Origin: Imbricaverruca yamaguchii | Taxonomy: Eukaryota; Arthropoda; Thecostraca; Neoverrucidae | Assembly (NCBI GenBank): GCA_034440575.1 | Contig: JAOTOL010001605.1 | Span: forward strand, 1,836,001-1,900,000 | Reading direction: 5' to 3' | DNA: 64,000 nt | Part shown: positions 11,626 to 24,210 of the stretch, piece after piece | Layout: each line of letters begins with the position of its first letter | How positions within the stretch are numbered: the stretch's first letter is position 1 | Program-made: the position numbers and the translations under genes | Notes under the pieces: generated by a model | What the model was told of the DNA's origin: nothing | The model's input: the letters and a program-made list of their open reading frames with translations, nothing else | Database searches by the model: none

Positions 11626-12342
11626 ATTTTATCCACAAGCAATGGCATCGAATCGAAAATCCGTCGACAGAGCTCGCCATATATATTTGCAGTACGTGAC
11701 CAGCTGATTTCTGCATTCCGGTAGATGTTGCTATGTTGCCTTCGTTTCGGCCATCCTTGCTTAATGACAGTTGTTCGTTTCCCTTGTGGTGGGTATGTCG
11801 AGTGTCGTCGGCATTAAGCTCAATACGTAGTGCTCTTCGAGTTCATTGCTGATCAGTGTGATCCTTAATGGTTATTTGATGCATGGACTGAGCAAGATAG
11901 CTCACAGTCTTCGGTCTTAGAATTAACGAGTGCTGGCTGAAAAGGAACGCGACGTCCAGCAATCGATATTGAGGCGGACTATTTGTGTAGCCTGTATAGT
12001 AGATTACCATGACACCTGAAGGCTGAATATTATTACAGCTCTTGTATATCTGCTGCTGACAATGGCGTGCCGTGATTATTGGATGCACGGCAATGCATTT
12101 AAGAGGGCATCTGTTTTGGAGGGCATTTTCAACAGTTCCTCTACTTCGGGCCGAGAAAAGTTGGGCTCGCTTCTGCGCTGCCTCGGTGGCGCGGCGACAC
12201 ACCTCTGTCGGCACGCCCTTCACAACTACAGTGATCTTTTCTTGTCTAGCTCCTGATGACTTGCGAACCCTTCTGGTATACCTGACTTTTTAGGCGCCCT
12301 ACAGGAGGAGACACATGGGTTCTGTCTAGCGACAAAGGTTTT

Positions 12343-12819
12343 TCATCTTTTGGGAAATCCTACTCGATCGCCGAGGTAGCCCTCTATCCACGTCAATGCA
12401 TCTTGCTCAGTGTGTGCCGAGGCGTCATCCTGTTGAAACCACATGAAAGGCATGTATTTACAATGCTTGATGATGGCTCGTTTTCGAAACTTGTCCGGTG
12501 TTTCCCCGCATAGCTCCTTGTCGAGAGTCAGGATACCGTCGTCTCCTGTCCTCAAATCACAGAGTCGCCTCTGCTGCTGTGAGCACAAGCGATGCTGTGA
12601 CCTCTCTGTCATGTAGGACTCTCTCACGAAACTCTGCAGAGCACTCTCACGAAACTCAGAATAACCAATGAAGGCTGTTCCGAGAGTTGCCGATGGCGTT
12701 GAGGCGGAAATGTGCCTGATCAGAAAGTCAGACTTGACTAGTGAAGTTGAGGAAGTTGTTATTCTTCTGGACGAGTCAAGTCGTGCATTGGCTGCGGGCA
12801 GCTTTGTCGTTTTGTGCAA
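12343..12819 (-). pseudogene. mariner/Tc1-like transposase remnant
   Basis: The C-terminal part of this minus-strand open frame reads FMWFQQDDASAHTEQDAL, then TWIEGYLGDRVGFPKR (about 12346-12450). The pattern W-FQQD-A-AHT followed by an aromatic-GDR strand is the second catalytic-Asp region of Tc1/mariner DDE transposases. The N-terminal two thirds are not recognisable and the frame stops straight after the motif, so this is a decayed fragment in the GluN1 intron. Only the last 35 residues support the call. Confidence 0.65.
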
Positions 12820-13882
12820 GGTTGTGCTTGGTTGTCATATAGCTTCGGCTTAAGATTTGTCATTAAAATCCTGAGTCTTGAGGAATTGTCTCTCCTCGTC
12901 TCTGCACCTGCTCTGATCATGTTTCAGCAGTTTTGCTAACCAGATCCATCGCTGTATCGATACGCTGTATTGTTCGGGCAGATATGTTCTGGCCGTGTCT
13001 CTGTCTGTTTATATTTACTATATGACAATTACGAAGAAACTGTAAGGATGCCTGATTATTGTGTGATACGTTCGGGTTTTCTTTGTCTCAAGACTTTTGT
13101 TTAGTCAAGGTTACCGATTTGATGTACCAGTACAATTGTGCCAACTTCAGTTTGTATTCCTTGCTGTATTTAATCATGACCAAAAATAGCAAAGTATACA
13201 ATAATGAAATGTCGTTTTCTTTGTACAGGTACATGCAAAATTCTCTGAAATTTCACCCAATATAAATCCTGATACTGGAAGAAATGTTGCAATGCTTTGG
13301 TGGACATAAACTGAATGCGAAGGCAGCACAAAGAAGGATAGAGACAAAGAGAACCGTGACAAAACAGGAGTGACACGCCCATGCTAACTCAATAATTCTG
13401 CATCGTACATTTAATGGTGAGATGCATACACAGCATTCAGAAGAAGATCCCGATGTCGGCAAGGTTGCAGCCAGTTTCGACTGAAGCCGATTGTTTGTTT
13501 TTCAAGACACATGTGATGAAATTAAAGTCATCACTTCCGTGATCGGGCTTCTCTGCGATATACCGAGCACCCATCACACATTTGAATGCACTTTCTCGAA
13601 TTATTGAAGTGGGTTTTACAAAGTTGTGCAATCCCAGCATTTACGGGAATACCACACCCAACAAGTTGAAGGTGTTTGTGTGCCGCCAACAGGGCGCAGT
13701 TGCAGTAGGTCCACAGGTATCTCGTCGCACACATTGCCCGACCCTGTGTCTACAGCAGAATATTTCCACAGTCCGTATCTCGCCCTCGCCGGTGCAGCGC
13801 GCCTAACGACACCCTTGGCTGTCACCTCACCACACAATCACCCGCACGAACTGTCGACGCCGACCGTGGCGCGTGCCCGCAG

Positions 13883-14053
13883 TCGGAACGACAGCAACAT
13901 CATCTTCCACGAGGCGGCCTTCCTGAACATGACGGAGGTGGGCTACGTGTGGATCGTCACCGAGCAGGCGCTCGAGGCGGACACCGTGCCCGAGGGCGTG
14001 CTCGGCTTCCGACTGAGCGCCAGCGACGAGGCGAGCCACATCAAGGACAGCCT
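13883..14053 (+). CDS. Nmdar1: GluN1 exon B, amino-terminal domain
   Basis: Acceptor GTGCCCGCAG ends at 13882 and donor CCT|GTGAGT begins at 14054. The leading T completes the serine codon begun in exon A; then 56 codons and 2 nt, so phase 2 is kept on both sides. The peptide runs RNDSNIIFHEAAF, LNMTEVGYVWIVTEQAL, then TVPEGVLGFRL and ends SHIKDS. The GYVWIVTEQAL and PEGVLG blocks are hallmarks of arthropod GluN1 as I know it. Two N-glycosylation sequons (NDS, NMT) fit an extracellular domain. The surrounding intron sequence is AT-rich and shows no coding signal; the sharp rise in GC marks the exon. Identification is secure; the exact splice sites are predicted. Confidence 0.95.
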
Positions 14054-14094
14054 GTGAGTAGCGGCCGCCTGGGCTCGGCCTCAATCGCACCTGT

Positions 14095-14425
14095 GCTCGA
14101 CACGAGTTGAATCGAGAATCGACTCGTGAATCAGTCGTTTTTGGATGAGTCGCGAGTTGAATCGATTCATTTCCCAGAAATATGTCTTGAGTCGTGAGTT
14201 GAATCGCGTCTTTCTACAAAAATGAGTCGAATCATGAGCCAATCATTCAAATATCGTGTGTGGGCAGTGCACATTGAATCATATGACTCATGGGTCTGAT
14301 ACCACTGAGTCGGATCTGAATCGAATCAAATTTCTGTCAGTCTGTTTGAGTCGCGAGTTGAATCAGATCTCAAGATGTATGAGTCACATGTGAGTCGACT
14401 AAAAAATTTAAGTCGAGCACAAGTC
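14095..14425. repeat. degenerate tandem repeat of GAGTCGCGAGTTGAATCG type
   Basis: About 14 diverged copies of an 18-24 bp phrase built from GAGTCG and GTTGAATCG, starting 40 bp after the exon B donor. Irregular spacing; an old array. Confidence 0.7.
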
Positions 14426-15620
14426 TGGTCTCAACTAGCAACACCGAAGTCTCGTTTGTCTCGTAAATGGCATGCGTATGCTCCTTGCGATCAACAAGAG
14501 CTGATACAATGCACTGGTGATGCCAATGCTGCGTGAGCATGCAGCGTGCCTATTTTGGTCTGCTGCGTGCCAATTCGCAGGCTGGCAACTTACCGTCGCA
14601 GACAGCCAGACCGTCTCAGCTGGCGTCGAAATGTCTGGCGCACGTGGTGCGTCGGGCAATGTAACAGCAGAAGTGGAAGCCCTGGAACAGTTATAAGCAA
14701 TTGTGTGCGCCCTCAGTCGTTGGATTTATGTCGTTGAAGTATTGCTTGATCTGTGATCGATGAGAACAGTCAGATCCATGCGCATGGAGCAAATTCAATT
14801 GAGAGCAGAAATTGACTATTTCTTTCCATGCCATGATTGAAAGTCAAATCAGATCATTCGTTTTGGCCCACGTTGGCATTGGCGTGACGCAAATGGAGCG
14901 CCTTGCGTCGCACCGAACGCCGGCGTGGCGTTTGCCCGTTTCTGACTGCCATGGCTGGTCGGGTGTGGAGCGGTTGTGGTGTCCTGGAAACATGCTGCGA
15001 TTGCCACCACCGGACAAGTTCTCAAATGCATCATCTTCTATAATTATATTTGTGGTGGAAAAATTGGCATGTGAAGACCTGTCACCCATGGCATTTGGCT
15101 GAAATGTATTTCAAACCATGTCGAAAGACTGTATGCAAACTCGTGGAAAGGGCTGCTGAGACAGAGGCGCATGGGTTTTGACAATGCGTGCACCACCGCC
15201 ATCGCGTTGTAGAAGCACAATGCATGTACCGGCTGTTGGCGAGAATAACTGGGTGTTTGCGTCCTCCCCAAATGTTACGTGGCTTTATGTGGCGTATCAC
15301 ACCACTCTAACCGATCAATGAGTGACATTGTAGCCTGCTCAGGAAAAAAAACTTGCCTGTGTCAAGGTCAACTATGGAGGTGCCATTTTGTGGTAGGTGG
15401 TGCATCGTATCTGGGCCACAAATTCAGCCAGTAATGTGTCGTAGTCACTAACTATAATATTTCAGTTTCAATAGGCGCTCCCGGTCCGTTTAATGTTGCA
15501 AAGCCACGCAGCTAACTGGGTTTGATGAACTACGTTCTATTTTACCAAGTGCTTGCATAACCACATTTCAATCAAAATCTAGGAGTGAGACTTGCCTGTG
15601 GCACCAACACTGGCGGTTTT

Positions 15621-15623
<3 letters not shown>

Positions 15624-15680
<57 letters not shown>
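15624..15680. repeat. (GA)n microsatellite
   Basis: About 25 GA dinucleotides with one interruption, running into the perfect hairpin at 15679. Confidence 0.93.
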
Positions 15681-15681
<1 letters not shown>

Positions 15682-15718
15682 AAGAGATGGTGAGAGTACT
15701 CTCTCACCATCTCTTTCT
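15679..15718. repeat. perfect 18-bp inverted repeat with 4-nt loop
   Basis: AGAAAGAGATGGTGAGAG (15679-15696), loop TACT, then its exact reverse complement (15701-15718). It borders a GA tract; such structures can arise by template switching. Too short for a typical animal pre-miRNA. Confidence 0.9.
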
Positions 15719-16129
15719 ATGAACGTCATATTTTGTTCACAGTTGAGGTTCACTGAATGAGACAGAGTGACGATATTATCCAGCGGACGAGGGGATAAAC
15801 GCAGATACGAGATGCTTCTGGTCTCCTCAGAGCTACACATGCCAGTCACGAACGAAACCGAGGCGCAGTTACGTTTTCATCGTACCGGCGAATGGTGACG
15901 TATCGGTGTCCTTGGGCAAAACACCACGAGACGATATTGGCCAGTGCTCTGAAGAACGCTCGTCCAAAATTGACACGACTCTTATTGTCGTCCAATCGGA
16001 AAAATCAACCATCGACGAAGTGTTCAGAGTTCAATTGGCCTTGGGGGCTGCAGCGAAGCGTGGCCAGTGTTCCGACTTTTGGCCGGGCTACAGCTGACCC
16101 TGCAGTCGGCCGTCGTGATCGCGCCAGCA

Positions 16130-16925
16130 TCTGTGTGGTCGGTTGTCGCCTGGCATCTGTGTGGTCGGCGTCTGTGTGGTCGGCATCTGTATGGTCGACA
16201 TCTGTGTGGTCGACATCTGTGTCGCTGGCATCTGTGTGGTCGGCATCTGTGTGGTCGGCATCTGTGTCGCTGGTATCTGTGTGGTCGGCGTCGCCGGCGT
16301 CTGTGTGGTCGGTGTCGCCGGCATCTGTGTCGCCGGTGTCGCCGGCATCTGTGTCGCCGGCATCTGTGTGGTCGGCATCCGTGTGGTCGGCATCTGTGTG
16401 GTCAGCATCTGTGTTGTCGGCATCTGTGTGGTCGGTGTCTGTGTGCTCGGCATCTGTGTGGTCGGCATCTGTGTGGTCGGTGTCTGTGTGGTCGGCATCT
16501 GTGTGGTCAGCATCTGTGTGGTCGGCATCTGTGTGGTCGGCATCTGTGTGGTCGGCATCTGTGTGGTCGGCATCTGTGTGGTCGGCATCTGTGTGGTCGG
16601 TGTCTGTATGGTCGGCATCTGTGTGGTCGGTGTCTGTGTGGTCGGCATCTGTGTGGTCGGTGTCTGTGTGGTCGGTGTCTGTGTGGTCGGCATCTGTGTG
16701 GTCGGTGTCTGTGTGGTCGGTGTCTGTGTGGTCTGGATCTGTGTGGTCGGTATCTGTGTGGTCGTCATCTGTGTGGTCGGCATCTGTGTGGTCGGCATCT
16801 GTGTGGTCGGCATCTGTGTGGTCGGCATCTGTGTGGTCGGCATCTGTGTGGTCGGCATCTGTGTGGTCGGTGTCTGTGTGGTCGGTGTCTGTATGGTCGG
16901 TGTCTGTGTGGTCGGCATCGCGTTC
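16130..16925. repeat. 15-bp minisatellite, about 52 copies
   Basis: Unit CATCTGTGTGGTCGG, with GTGTCTGTGTGGTCGG-like and CGCCGG variants. Since 15 is a multiple of three, each frame keeps one pentapeptide: VWSAS, CGRHL and VVGIC on plus; DHTDA and TQMPT on minus, up to 346 codons. All frames are open, so coding is unlikely. Confidence 0.95.
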
Positions 16926-16969
16926 GATCTGATCGGCCGACCAGACTGCCGTCACTGCGTTAGCCAATT

Positions 16970-17100
16970 GGCGGGGACGGCGAAGACACAGCGGCGGGGA
17001 CGGCGGGGACAGAGCGGCGGGGAAGACACGGGCAGAGCGGCGGGGACGGCACGGGCAGAGCGGCGGGGACGGCGGGGAGAGAGCGGCGGGGACGGCGAAG
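16970..17100. repeat. GC-rich repeat (CGGCGGGGACGGC type)
   Basis: About ten irregular copies of CGGCGGGGACGGC / AGAGCGGCGGGGA with many GGGG runs. Confidence 0.85.
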
Positions 17101-19114
17101 AGACTATAAGGGTCATTAGACAGTCTGCCGTGTAGGTGAAGTAGTTAACATTTAGCCAGCGATAGTGCGGTATATTATATCAATTATATATATTTAGATT
17201 ATATTATTTTTCCTCTATAGACCCATTATTTTTTTAATCTTCAATTACTGGTTTATTATGACTTATCATTCCATTATAGACAGCTTATATATAATATATG
17301 CCTTATGTACCTTATAGCAGACGCAGGCGCAGACAAGTTGCACATGCTTTTTGTATTGTGCGTGCTAGTAAGTGACAAAAGTCGATTAGTTAGATGGATG
17401 TGCTGCACAGTGCTTAGATGACCTGGAGTGCTACTAGTCACATTGTCAGAGGCTGTGCGGTTTGACCTGGCTGAGCCACCGACTGAGAGCAAGTACTGCG
17501 GTGCCCGTAATGTTCCCAGAACTCGCAGTGTCACTGCAGGGTGGCTCGTGCTAATTAAGACGAAGTACGTCTGGGTGGAAATAGTCTTCGGTCGCCGCCG
17601 CCCTGAGAGAACGGTGACAAAATGTAGTCATGGCTTGGGTCATGCACAGCGCCGATAGCATAAACCATACTCGACACAACCGATGTCGAATCATCAAGGA
17701 TCCGGGAGTCTTGATAGTAAGGCATATATTGTTTTAAAAAATTGGAATATATGTACTGCGGACGACGTCTTCAAATCGCTGATTGTGGACTGTATGTGTA
17801 TGGGTGGCGCCATACAGCATTGCGGAGAATAGTTCCGCTGACTATGACATGAAGTGTATGTGACCTCCAGCGTATACCTTAACCTGATAATACATGCGAA
17901 ATGAAAAACTGGAGTGTCAGGTAACGACAGAAACGAGCTTCCAAGGGAATCTGAGGTTCAAAGGCGCAATGAACCCGGTTATTTGTTTGGAATTGCCCAT
18001 ACGTCACAAACCGTCACTTTCCATGAACATGCTCCACTAAAATACATCATGTTCGTGGTCCACGACACGCGGTGTGCCTAATTGACAGTCCGAGACATGA
18101 CGTCATATTCTCGGTGCCACATTGGCTAGGATCTGGATAGTCCGGAAGGTTCGGCAGGCCATTCGTCGGCCGCTTCGTCGCCACTCCATTGCTGGTACCA
18201 GCACACCGGGCGAAATTTCCATCGGCCGCGTCTGCGGCGGCGCCGACAAGGCAGATTGTCGCCGCTTTAATGATCCGAGGAGAGTGATGTCGCGCGGTTA
18301 AATCCCGGGGCTCCCCGGGTCGCCATAAAGTGTGACGGAAAATGGCCCTTCGGCGGCGCCGTCGGCAGTCGACGCGGCGTTTCCGGGCCGGCGCCGGCCC
18401 GCACCGCAGCCTGGTGCCGCTCCTCGGAGCGCGATCGGCCCGGCGCGCACAAACACCGCAGGCCGGGCGCGCCGACATTGGCCGGCGTTATCAGCTAGGG
18501 TCAGGCCGAACGCCAGGAGAGGTGGCTGAGAGCACGCGCGGAACCCAACACAGCGCGACCTCCCCTCAGCGCCTTGCGATAGCCGGCGGCAGCCGGAGCT
18601 GTGAGAGGACACCAGCTGGCGCCCGCCACCCAGCTGGAAAATCAGTTCTGCGGTTTCCTTTCGTGTTTGGTTAGTCTCTGTCCCCTTCTGGTGACATAAA
18701 GGCGTTCCAGTGTTTCTAGTGTTAGTGTTGCAGATAGGTGGTTACCGCGCACAGTGACACAGAACTAGGCAAAAACGTTCTCCAAATCGAAAAGTGAAGT
18801 TCCTTCTTTCTGTATTCTAGACACAATGTATCGAAGTGAGAGGATCATTGAACGGTTTTGTTCCGACATAGCATATGTGGGGCACATAATGGATGGGCGT
18901 TGCGTGGCAGTGATTGGCTTAGAAAGTAGACTGCTTACGTCACTTCCTAACGTAAACCTGCACTTACGTTATTGTGTGCGTATGCACTTCCACGCTTATG
19001 TGTCTTCCCAGTTGTGTACCTAAAGCACTCGGTTGTTGTTCAAGCGATTCTCGTCTATTAGCCAGTAGTGGAATGTTGTGTTACTAAGATTATCCCCAAC
19101 CCGTCGACACCTGC

Positions 19115-19735
19115 CTCACTATCTTCGTCTTAGTCCTGTCCCGCCGTCACCTTCCTCACTACCTTCAGCTTAGTCCTGTCCCGCCGTCACCTTCCTCACT
19201 ACCTTCAGCTTAGTCCTGTCCCGCCGTCACCTTCCTCACTACCTTCAGCTTAGTCCTGTATCGCCGTCACCTTCCTCACTACCTTCAGCTTAGTCCTGTC
19301 CCGCCGTCACCTTCCTCACTACCTTCAGCTTAGTCCTGTCCCGCCGTCACCTTCCTCACTGCCTTCAGCTTTCCTGTCCTGCGCACCTTCCTCACTGCCT
19401 TCAGCTTAGTCCTGTATCGCCGTCACCTTCCTCACTACCTTCAGCTTAGTCCTGTCCCGCCGTCACCTTCCTCACTGCCTTCAGCTTAGTCCTGTCCTGC
19501 CGTCGCCTTCCTCACTACCTTCAGCTTAGTACTGTCCCACCGTCACCTTCCTCACTGCCTTCAGCTTGGTCCTGTCTCGCCGTCGCCTTCCTCACTACCT
19601 TCAGCTTAGTCCTGTATCGCCGTCACATTCCTCACAACCTTCAGCTTAGTCCTGTCCCGCCGTCACCCTCCTCACTACCTTCAGCTTAGTCTTGTCTTGC
19701 CGTCGCCTTTCTCACCGCCTCCAGCTTATTCATGT
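19115..19735. repeat. 40-bp minisatellite, about 15-16 copies
   Basis: Unit holds CCGCCGTCACCTTCCTCACT then ACCTTCAGCTTAGTCCTGTC. Copies are highly regular except near 19370-19390, where one is shortened. Confidence 0.95.
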
Positions 19736-21459
19736 CGCGCCGACGCCTTCCTCGCCGCCAGCATTTGTCGATGTTTTGTCGTCCGGGCAGGTCCGATACG
19801 TCCCCCGGGCGGAAATTGCATCATGTCGTCACGGTGGTGGCGCTCGAGCTAAAACAGCGGCGCGTCTCCCCCGGCGAACGTCATCATCTTGCTGTCCACG
19901 TTGATAAATGCAGGCAGTGGGTGACATGTCGTCAGACATTTAGTCGACTTGGATTCAGCTGAGTTGAGATTCGTTTCACACCGGCATATCCTAATGTGAC
20001 AAGTGTTATCTCGCTACGGCGTCTGCCGAAAGTCGTTCGTGCAGTTCCAAGTGGCAGTTTCAGGGAAGCTTTCGATGCGGCACGCCGTGCAATAAGTGGC
20101 GGAATCGAAAATCGATTAGAAGTGCCTATAAGGTTTACGAATGGAAGTGATTCACATCATGAAGATGCCTACTCGTAGGTTCCGTGTTGCCTTTAGGAGT
20201 ACTTCCGAATATTTATGCGTGCTTTATAAAGTATGGGGATGCTCAACCACCCCGAAAAGCATACACGTTCTCAACCGAGCATGTTTAGGTAAGACGTGTT
20301 TCGCATTAAGTTACACTGAATACACCAAGGTCCCTTTCATCCCCATAATGCCCTTCTCTCACATTGCCATGACAATTTTTTCTCTTTAAAATGTCCTTGC
20401 TCTTCGGCATGCTATAATGCGATTGGATCAAAAAGGTGTCCGGGAATTCAGTGGCTTTCTCCGGTTATAGCAAACATCTAGTGAGCATCTTTAGCCAACT
20501 TGTGGTTGGTCAACCTTGGTTGGAACTTGACCCTAGCTTGGTCTTGGAAAGGAGACCCTTACATCGCGACGGGTCTTTGTTTCGATCCACTGTGGATATT
20601 ATCGCGCACCCTCCCCGACAGCCTTCATCAGGCAAGCATATCATGTCGTCGAACGCTTTGCGGCTCTTCATCTCTGCGTCAGCTCTCCGCATACGAAGGT
20701 AGCCTGAAGTGCGCGAGAGTGCGGACTGTTTCTGTGTCTTCTACCCGTGTTGACTTGTTTGTTTTTGTGGGTGCTTAATATGCGATGCATCATAATGCCA
20801 AATCATTGCAAGTATTTCGCAATACTTCGTGCTGGTCCCCTGACCATATCAGAGTCCATTTTGCTTGTGCGTCACCGAGGTGTTATGTTACAGAGGTGCA
20901 AAATGTGACATGCATTTAGAAAATAACTATATGCAGTCGTCTGGCCTCCGTTTTCCCTTCAGGTGCTGGCTGAATGTGGACACAGGTCAACGGCATATGA
21001 ATTACATGTTTATCGCTTCAATAATTGCCTTTGGTCACTTATGGCGCAAAATAAGGATTTATTTTTGTCAAGCAAGACGTATTTCTATAACAGGTCGTGC
21101 ATTGCCGTTTACGTACTGGTGCCTTTTCGCGCAACTTGCCAAAGCGTCACAAAAGACGGATGCTCCGACAGCATCGTCAACACCGCCACTGCCCGACCGA
21201 CAGTAAAACCCGCGGCTGATGGCTAGCAGCAAATTCGGGCACCGTGTCTCCCTGTCTATCTTCGTGCTTATCGTCCGTTGGTGTCTGCACGGACCTCTGT
21301 GACCCTTCAATGACTACGAATCGAACGCCATCGCAGCGTTATCAGCAGCGCTAGCGGCGGCGCCACCGGCGCGCGCAGAGATGTGACGTGCCGCGGCGCT
21401 TGGCACGAGCGGCCGGCCGGCCGGCGGCCGACGCTAGTCAGAGCGGGGGAAGCTCATAA

Positions 21460-21556
21460 GATCCACCTTCAGCAGATCTACGTTCAGAAGATCTACTTTC
21501 AGAAGATCTATCTTCATAAGATCTACTTTAAGAAGATCTATTTTCACAAGATCCAT
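21460..21556. repeat. 15-bp repeat (AGATCTACTTTCAGA), 6 copies
   Basis: Six copies of an AGATCTA-C/T-TTTCA-A unit, AT-rich, next to a very GC-rich stretch (21340-21440). Confidence 0.9.
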
Positions 21557-22354
21557 AACTTTTGTTGTCCGTCCTCTTCCGTCGCGGTAAGCTCAGATTC
21601 ACATTCTGGGTGAATTGGCGGTCACGCACAGTGTGGTCGCTGGAACCGCGTCACAAAATCCGAGACCTTGCGTTTGATTTGCATTGCTTTAGTATAATGA
21701 ATATGCCTGCCTCCGCCTATTCTTCTCGGTAGGTACTGGTAGGCTGTGGGGAAACAACGTTTGTACTCGGCATCTCGCAGACTCCAATGTATTGCGTTGC
21801 AGTACATTGGATGTACAGTACACCCCAGTTATGTTGCAGTCTAATGTAGCTGGGGATGTCTGCCCGGTCTCTGTTCATTTTAAGAGTGTTCGTATAGTGC
21901 ATGCGGTCTACCGGGTTGAAACGTTAAAGATATAAGTTAATTATAATCGACATAAGTTGATTATAATCGGCATCGACATAAGTTAAAATGTGGATTTTTG
22001 TTTTTTTCCTCTAGTAATACACATCATACAGTCAACGGACATCTAGTCACGTATTCGCAAAGAGGTGGGAGAGGCTTGGGTACTTAAATCACAGGGAGGG
22101 AGACCATCAGACGTCCCGGTGTGCCGGCGTAATGCCGAGGAAGTGAATGCCTCGCATTGCGACATTATTCGCCACTAGAGGCCGCTGCGACATTGCTCGA
22201 CACTAGAAGCCACTGCGACATTGCCCGACACCGGAAGCCGCTGAATGCAAAATGGTCACGTAGGCTTGTATTCATGACCTGGAGAAAGGATCACTCGGCT
22301 CTGAAAGGCAGCGCGGCCTGGCAGTATTTCGTGATCACAATAAGGTGGTGGACG

Positions 22355-22356
22355 AG

Positions 22357-22423
<67 letters not shown>

Positions 22424-22436
22424 TATATATACATAC

Positions 22437-22468
<32 letters not shown>

Positions 22469-22500
22469 GTTTCTGTATACATACATATATATATATACAT
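22355..22500. repeat. (TA)n microsatellite with ATAC interruptions
   Basis: About 65 bp of pure TA, then TATACATACATATG-like interruptions and a second pure tract (22442-22468). Confidence 0.93.
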
Positions 22501-22976
22501 ACGTGTGTGTGTATGCATGCATGTATGAATATGAAGAGAGAGATTAGTGTGCTCACAATGCTCTGCGATTGAGATGATGTCGGGATTCGACTTCGCTGAG
22601 GATATCGGACACAGGATATGAAATTCAAAGAGCATAACCCATACGGAGTGATGACTCCGGATAGGTCTCAAATATATTTATCGTTTGTAGAGGATAGTAC
22701 ATCACGATGTCATGACACTTTACGATTGGATTATGGCAGCTGGTCAGTGTTACATTTGCAAAGCGATGTACACAAAGCTGTCCAGTTCCCGTGCTTGTCA
22801 TGCCTTCTGAAGCTGTCGAAGCGCCACCTTCGATCATCGATAGAATTCGCGAGTTGAGGTTCGGTGGTAAGGAAGAGATGCAATCATTTCTTAAAGTTAT
22901 GCCATTTATTCGGATGCTGAGCACATGGGCTTTATCACCCTGTCGCACCTACGTCTTTATCAAGTCTGAAATTGCG

Positions 22977-22993
22977 AGGAGAGAGAGAGTGAG

Positions 22994-23040
<47 letters not shown>

Positions 23041-23130
23041 CGAGAGGGAGAGAGTGAAGGAGGGATATATGTACATGTATATGCACATATATAGGTGTGT
23101 ATATATGTTCATATACGCATACATACATAC

Positions 23131-23172
<42 letters not shown>

Positions 23173-23215
23173 TATATATATTGAGAGAGAGAGGGAGGTA
23201 GAGAGAGAGACTGCC
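22977..23215. repeat. compound (GA)n - (TA)n - (GA)n microsatellite
   Basis: GA tract 22977-23053, ATAC/TA tract to 23182, then a short GA tract to 23212. Confidence 0.92.
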
Positions 23216-23271
23216 ATGAATAATCATCTGCTAAGGAGTACATGATGCGTGGGCTAAGTTGGCAAACGACC

Positions 23272-23525
23272 TGTGGACTGCGTGGAGCCCGACCTTGGCC
23301 CGAGGTCCTCGGAACAGCGAACTTTCTGTGGGAGGCTGCGAGCCCGACCTTGGACTGCGGTCCTCGGAACGTTGAACTATCTGCGGGCGGCTGCGAGCCC
23401 ACCTTGGACTGCGGTCCTCGGAACGGTGAACTATCTGCGGGCGACTGCGAGCCCGACCTTGGACTGCGGTCCTCGGAACGTTGAACTATCTGCGGGCGGC
23501 TGTGAACTCGACCTTGGCCCATGGT
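23272..23525. repeat. 55-bp minisatellite, about 4.6 copies
   Basis: Unit contains GACTGCGGTCCTCGGAACG and TGAACTATCTGCGGGCGGC. Flanking copies are diverged. Confidence 0.92.
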
Positions 23526-24096
23526 CCTTGGACCGTAGCTGTTGCGGGGCTTGTTTGCAATCAGTTCTCCGCCGAGTCATTTATCTCGAATGACGTGTAC
23601 AATTCATGTTCGGAAACGTCCGGTGACACAGCTACCGTTATGAGCCAGCCCCACTATTGTATCACGATTAGTGGTGCATAATGACCATTATTTATGATCT
23701 GAGCTTCCTGCTGCTACTTAGTTATGTCTTCCATCGAAGCTAAGAAGGATCTATAAATTAAATGAGGGGCTTTTAACATAGCAGATGTTTCTAATCGTAC
23801 TGCTTCCACACTTGTCCGAATTCTTTCAATGTTCGGTATTTTTATTTCGCCCCTTTACGAGAGCGATAGTTTAGTTAGCTAGTCGGGCAGTGAGGCACGA
23901 CCGATCATTCCTCCCCCACACCGAATCTATTCCATTTAGTTGATGATCTAGAAGGCTGCTTCCTCATCGGTACTGGGCGAGTATCTCCGTGTGTTTGTAG
24001 GGTGGGGAGGGGGGGGGGGGGAGTGACTGCACCACTCCGGAGTGCGCCCGGCTCGAGCTGCGGTTTGCGTGCTGAGTGCCCGCGTGCCGTCGGCAG

Positions 24097-24210
24097 GTAC
24101 GTCCTGGCAGCGGCACTGAAGGAGATGTCCGCCAACGAGAACATCACGGAAGCGCCGAAGAACTGCAACAACACGGGCGTCGGCTGGGAAATGGGCAAGA
24201 AGCTGTTCGG
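24097..24210 (+). CDS. Nmdar1: GluN1 exon C, amino-terminal domain
   Basis: Acceptor GCCGTCGGCAG ends at 24096; donor TTCGG|GTGAGT begins at 24211. One leading G joins the CT of exon B to make Leu, giving the conserved [13 protein letters not shown] block (DSVYVLASAIKEM in fly, from memory). It continues [24 protein letters not shown]. Sequons NIT and NNT are present. The exon has 37 full codons, with 1 nt before and 2 nt after them. A poly-G tract (24004-24022) lies about 75 bp before the exon, an unusual place for sequence near an acceptor. The start of the exon (GTACGT) itself looks like a donor site, but the joined frame and similarity support use of the AG at 24096. Confidence 0.94.

Larger units (their letters stand above)
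4151..13882 (+). other. GluN1 intron A-B (9.7 kb), unassigned parts
   Basis: Holds the repeats and elements listed separately. Stretches with nothing further supported: 4301-4957; 5108-5618; 6011-6570; 7116-8022 (GC-rich from 7600, no gene seen); 8756-9573 (GC-rich, CG-rich); 9893-10654; 11626-12342 (the reverse strand at 11990-12223 may continue the decayed transposase, not recognised); 12820-13882. Two degenerate patches were noted: 5860-6010 (about 35-bp phrase with CAGCTGAC and GATCGGGACCCAG) and 10040-10130 (ATCTTTGGGAT and GGTTTGTCAATTTA doublets). Confidence 0.5.
14054..24096 (+). other. GluN1 intron B-C (10.0 kb), unassigned parts
   Basis: Apart from the listed repeats nothing is supported in 14421-15623, 15719-16129, 17101-19114 (GC-rich island 18120-18620 without a gene), 19736-21459, 21556-22354 and 23526-24003. 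A 30-bp phrase (CACTAGA-GCC-CTGCGACATTG) is repeated three times at 22155-22245. A run of G (24004-24022) precedes exon C. Confidence 0.5.

Noticed and set aside
15892..17135. 346-, 330- and 320-codon frames, one resembling an acidic DHTDA repeat protein
   Set aside because: All come from a 15-bp minisatellite inside a receptor intron.
18120..18620. GC-rich island as a CpG-type promoter
   Set aside because: No initiator, no exon on either strand, and it lies mid-intron; composition alone is not enough.
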